A DNA stretch of 5,942 nucleotides from Chloroflexota bacterium (GTDB lineage Bacteria; Chloroflexota; UBA6077; JACCZL01), in the NCBI GenBank assembly GCA_013695975.1, contig JACCZL010000355.1, positions 1 to 5,942 of the forward strand. The letters are read 5' to 3'. Made by a program: the position numbers and the translations under genes. Under the pieces are notes generated by a model, which did no database searches, was not told the origin of the DNA, and worked only from the letters and a program-made list of their open reading frames with translations. This document shows positions 5,216 to 5,942 of this stretch, piece after piece; the stretch's first letter is position 1; each line of letters opens with the position of its first letter.

Positions 5216-5942
5216 GTGATCGACCGATCTAAGACTGTTGTTTTGCTTATCGACTGGGACAATCTCCAGATCTGCCACAGTCGCGACGCGCCGGGGACAG
5301 AGCTGGACCTGGGCGCCGTGACCGCCCTGGCTCAGAGCTACGGCACCCTCGTCTCGGCTCGGGCCTACGCCGAGTGGAACCTTCCCTCCGAGCGCCTGGC
5401 CGTGTACAAGGCCGGCATTGAGCCCGTCTTCGCTCCGGTCATGCGGCCGGAGAGCGGGACCCGCGAGGGGAAGAGCCTCGCCGACACCGTCATGGTGGCC
5501 GATGGCGTCGACCTACTCTGGACGGTCGCGCCGGACGTGTTCGTGCTGGTCACCAGCGACAAGGACATGATCCCGCTGGCGCGGATCGCGAAGCAGCGCG
5601 GCGCGGCAGTGGTCGTGCTCGGGAGCGACCTGACGGCGATCCCGCTGGTCGAGCTGTCGAACGTCTTCATCACCTACCGACAGCTCCTGCGCGAGCTCGA
5701 TAAGACGTCGGGGCTCGATGCCCCGAGCGGTCGCGCCCCCGCGCGCGAGCGGCGGCCTCCTATCGAGACGCGCCGTCCGGCCACCGAGCCGTTCGGCGGT
5801 CGGCGCGTGGTCGGCCAGCCTGCCCGAGCGCCGTCCAGACCAGCGGTCGCGGCGCCGACGCCTGTTGAGCCGCCTGCTGGCGTGACCTCGCCTGTTCCCA
5901 CCGAGCCACTCGCGACCGCGGTGCCAGTCGCGTCCCCGATGC
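5216..5942 (+). CDS. NYN-domain (LabA/DUF88-like PIN-fold) putative ribonuclease, 5' part, at least 242 aa
   Basis: The gene starts at the GTG at 5216 (GGAGGT at 5205-5210, 5-base spacing) and runs open to the window edge, so the C-terminus is missing. Residues about 6-155 form an NYN domain, a metal-dependent PIN-like RNase fold. The acidic motifs are Asp13/Asp15-Asn16 (LLIDWDNLQ), Asp90 and Asp96 (KSLADTVMVADGVDLLW) and Asp115/Asp117 (VTSDKDMIPLARIAKQRG). The last of these is the SDxDF-like motif of the family. The order and spacing are complete, so catalysis is plausible. From about 163 the sequence becomes a low-complexity Pro/Ala/Arg linker (PSGRAPARERRPP and PAVAAPTPVEPP). In relatives such linkers often lead to an OST-HTH/LOTUS or similar RNA-binding domain, which here would lie beyond the window. 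Substrate and pathway are unknown; RNA turnover is the usual inference. Confidence 0.88.
   Translation, partial: MIDRSKTVVLLIDWDNLQICHSRDAPGTELDLGAVTALAQSYGTLVSARAYAEWNLPSERLAVYKAGIEPVFAPVMRPESGTREGKSLADTVMVADGVDLLWTVAPDVFVLVTSDKDMIPLARIAKQRGAAVVVLGSDLTAIPLVELSNVFITYRQLLRELDKTSGLDAPSGRAPARERRPPIETRRPATEPFGGRRVVGQPARAPSRPAVAAPTPVEPPAGVTSPVPTEPLATAVPVASPM

Noticed and set aside
5203..5232. Nine-codon open frame starting at the ATG at 5203, overlapping the NYN start
   Set aside because: It has no ribosome site of its own, and its first bases are the Shine-Dalgarno of the NYN gene. It is most likely chance.

Overview
The window is GC-rich bacterial DNA with short intergenic gaps and good Shine-Dalgarno sites. 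Several starts are GTG. It looks like ordinary chromosome from a thermophilic or soil Chloroflexota lineage; the Thermomicrobia (Sphaerobacter-like) are my best guess. That guess rests on protein style, the TGnTANNAT-type -10 elements and a heptamer repeat, not on a marker gene. I see no mobile element, CRISPR array, rRNA or tRNA.

Layout. (1) 1-1536, plus strand: a perfect 10-bp hairpin at the left edge, then a full-length Amt ammonium channel (115-1374), then a 45-residue single-pass membrane protein (1399-1536) behind a consensus Shine-Dalgarno. The small gene sits where many bacteria carry glnK/glnB (PII). (2) 1568-4942, minus strand: four genes reading right to left. They are a luciferase-like flavin monooxygenase (4942-3767), a GhrA-like D-2-hydroxyacid dehydrogenase (3725-2787), a small CxxC/CxxxC zinc-ribbon-like protein (2705-2319) and a stand-alone B3/B4 tRNA-editing-type domain protein (2290-1568). 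A 7-bp tandem repeat folded into a 13-bp inverted repeat separates the first pair from the second. A candidate promoter overlaps it, so these may be two transcription units. (3) 4943-5215: a divergent intergenic region with candidate promoters on both strands, a possible structured leader and a palindrome. (4) 5216 to the right edge, plus strand: an NYN/LabA-like PIN-fold ribonuclease with a Pro/Ala/Arg-rich tail, cut by the window end.

How the genes fit together. Amt moves ammonium into the cell, and the small membrane protein is a candidate partner. The monooxygenase and dehydrogenase form a plausible two-gene redox unit with unknown substrate. The zinc-ribbon and B3/B4 proteins form a plausible pair linked to tRNA or RNA. 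I do not see a clear new multi-gene system. The best leads are the small gene after amt, the heptamer repeat acting as hairpin or promoter, and the zinc-ribbon/B3-B4 pair.
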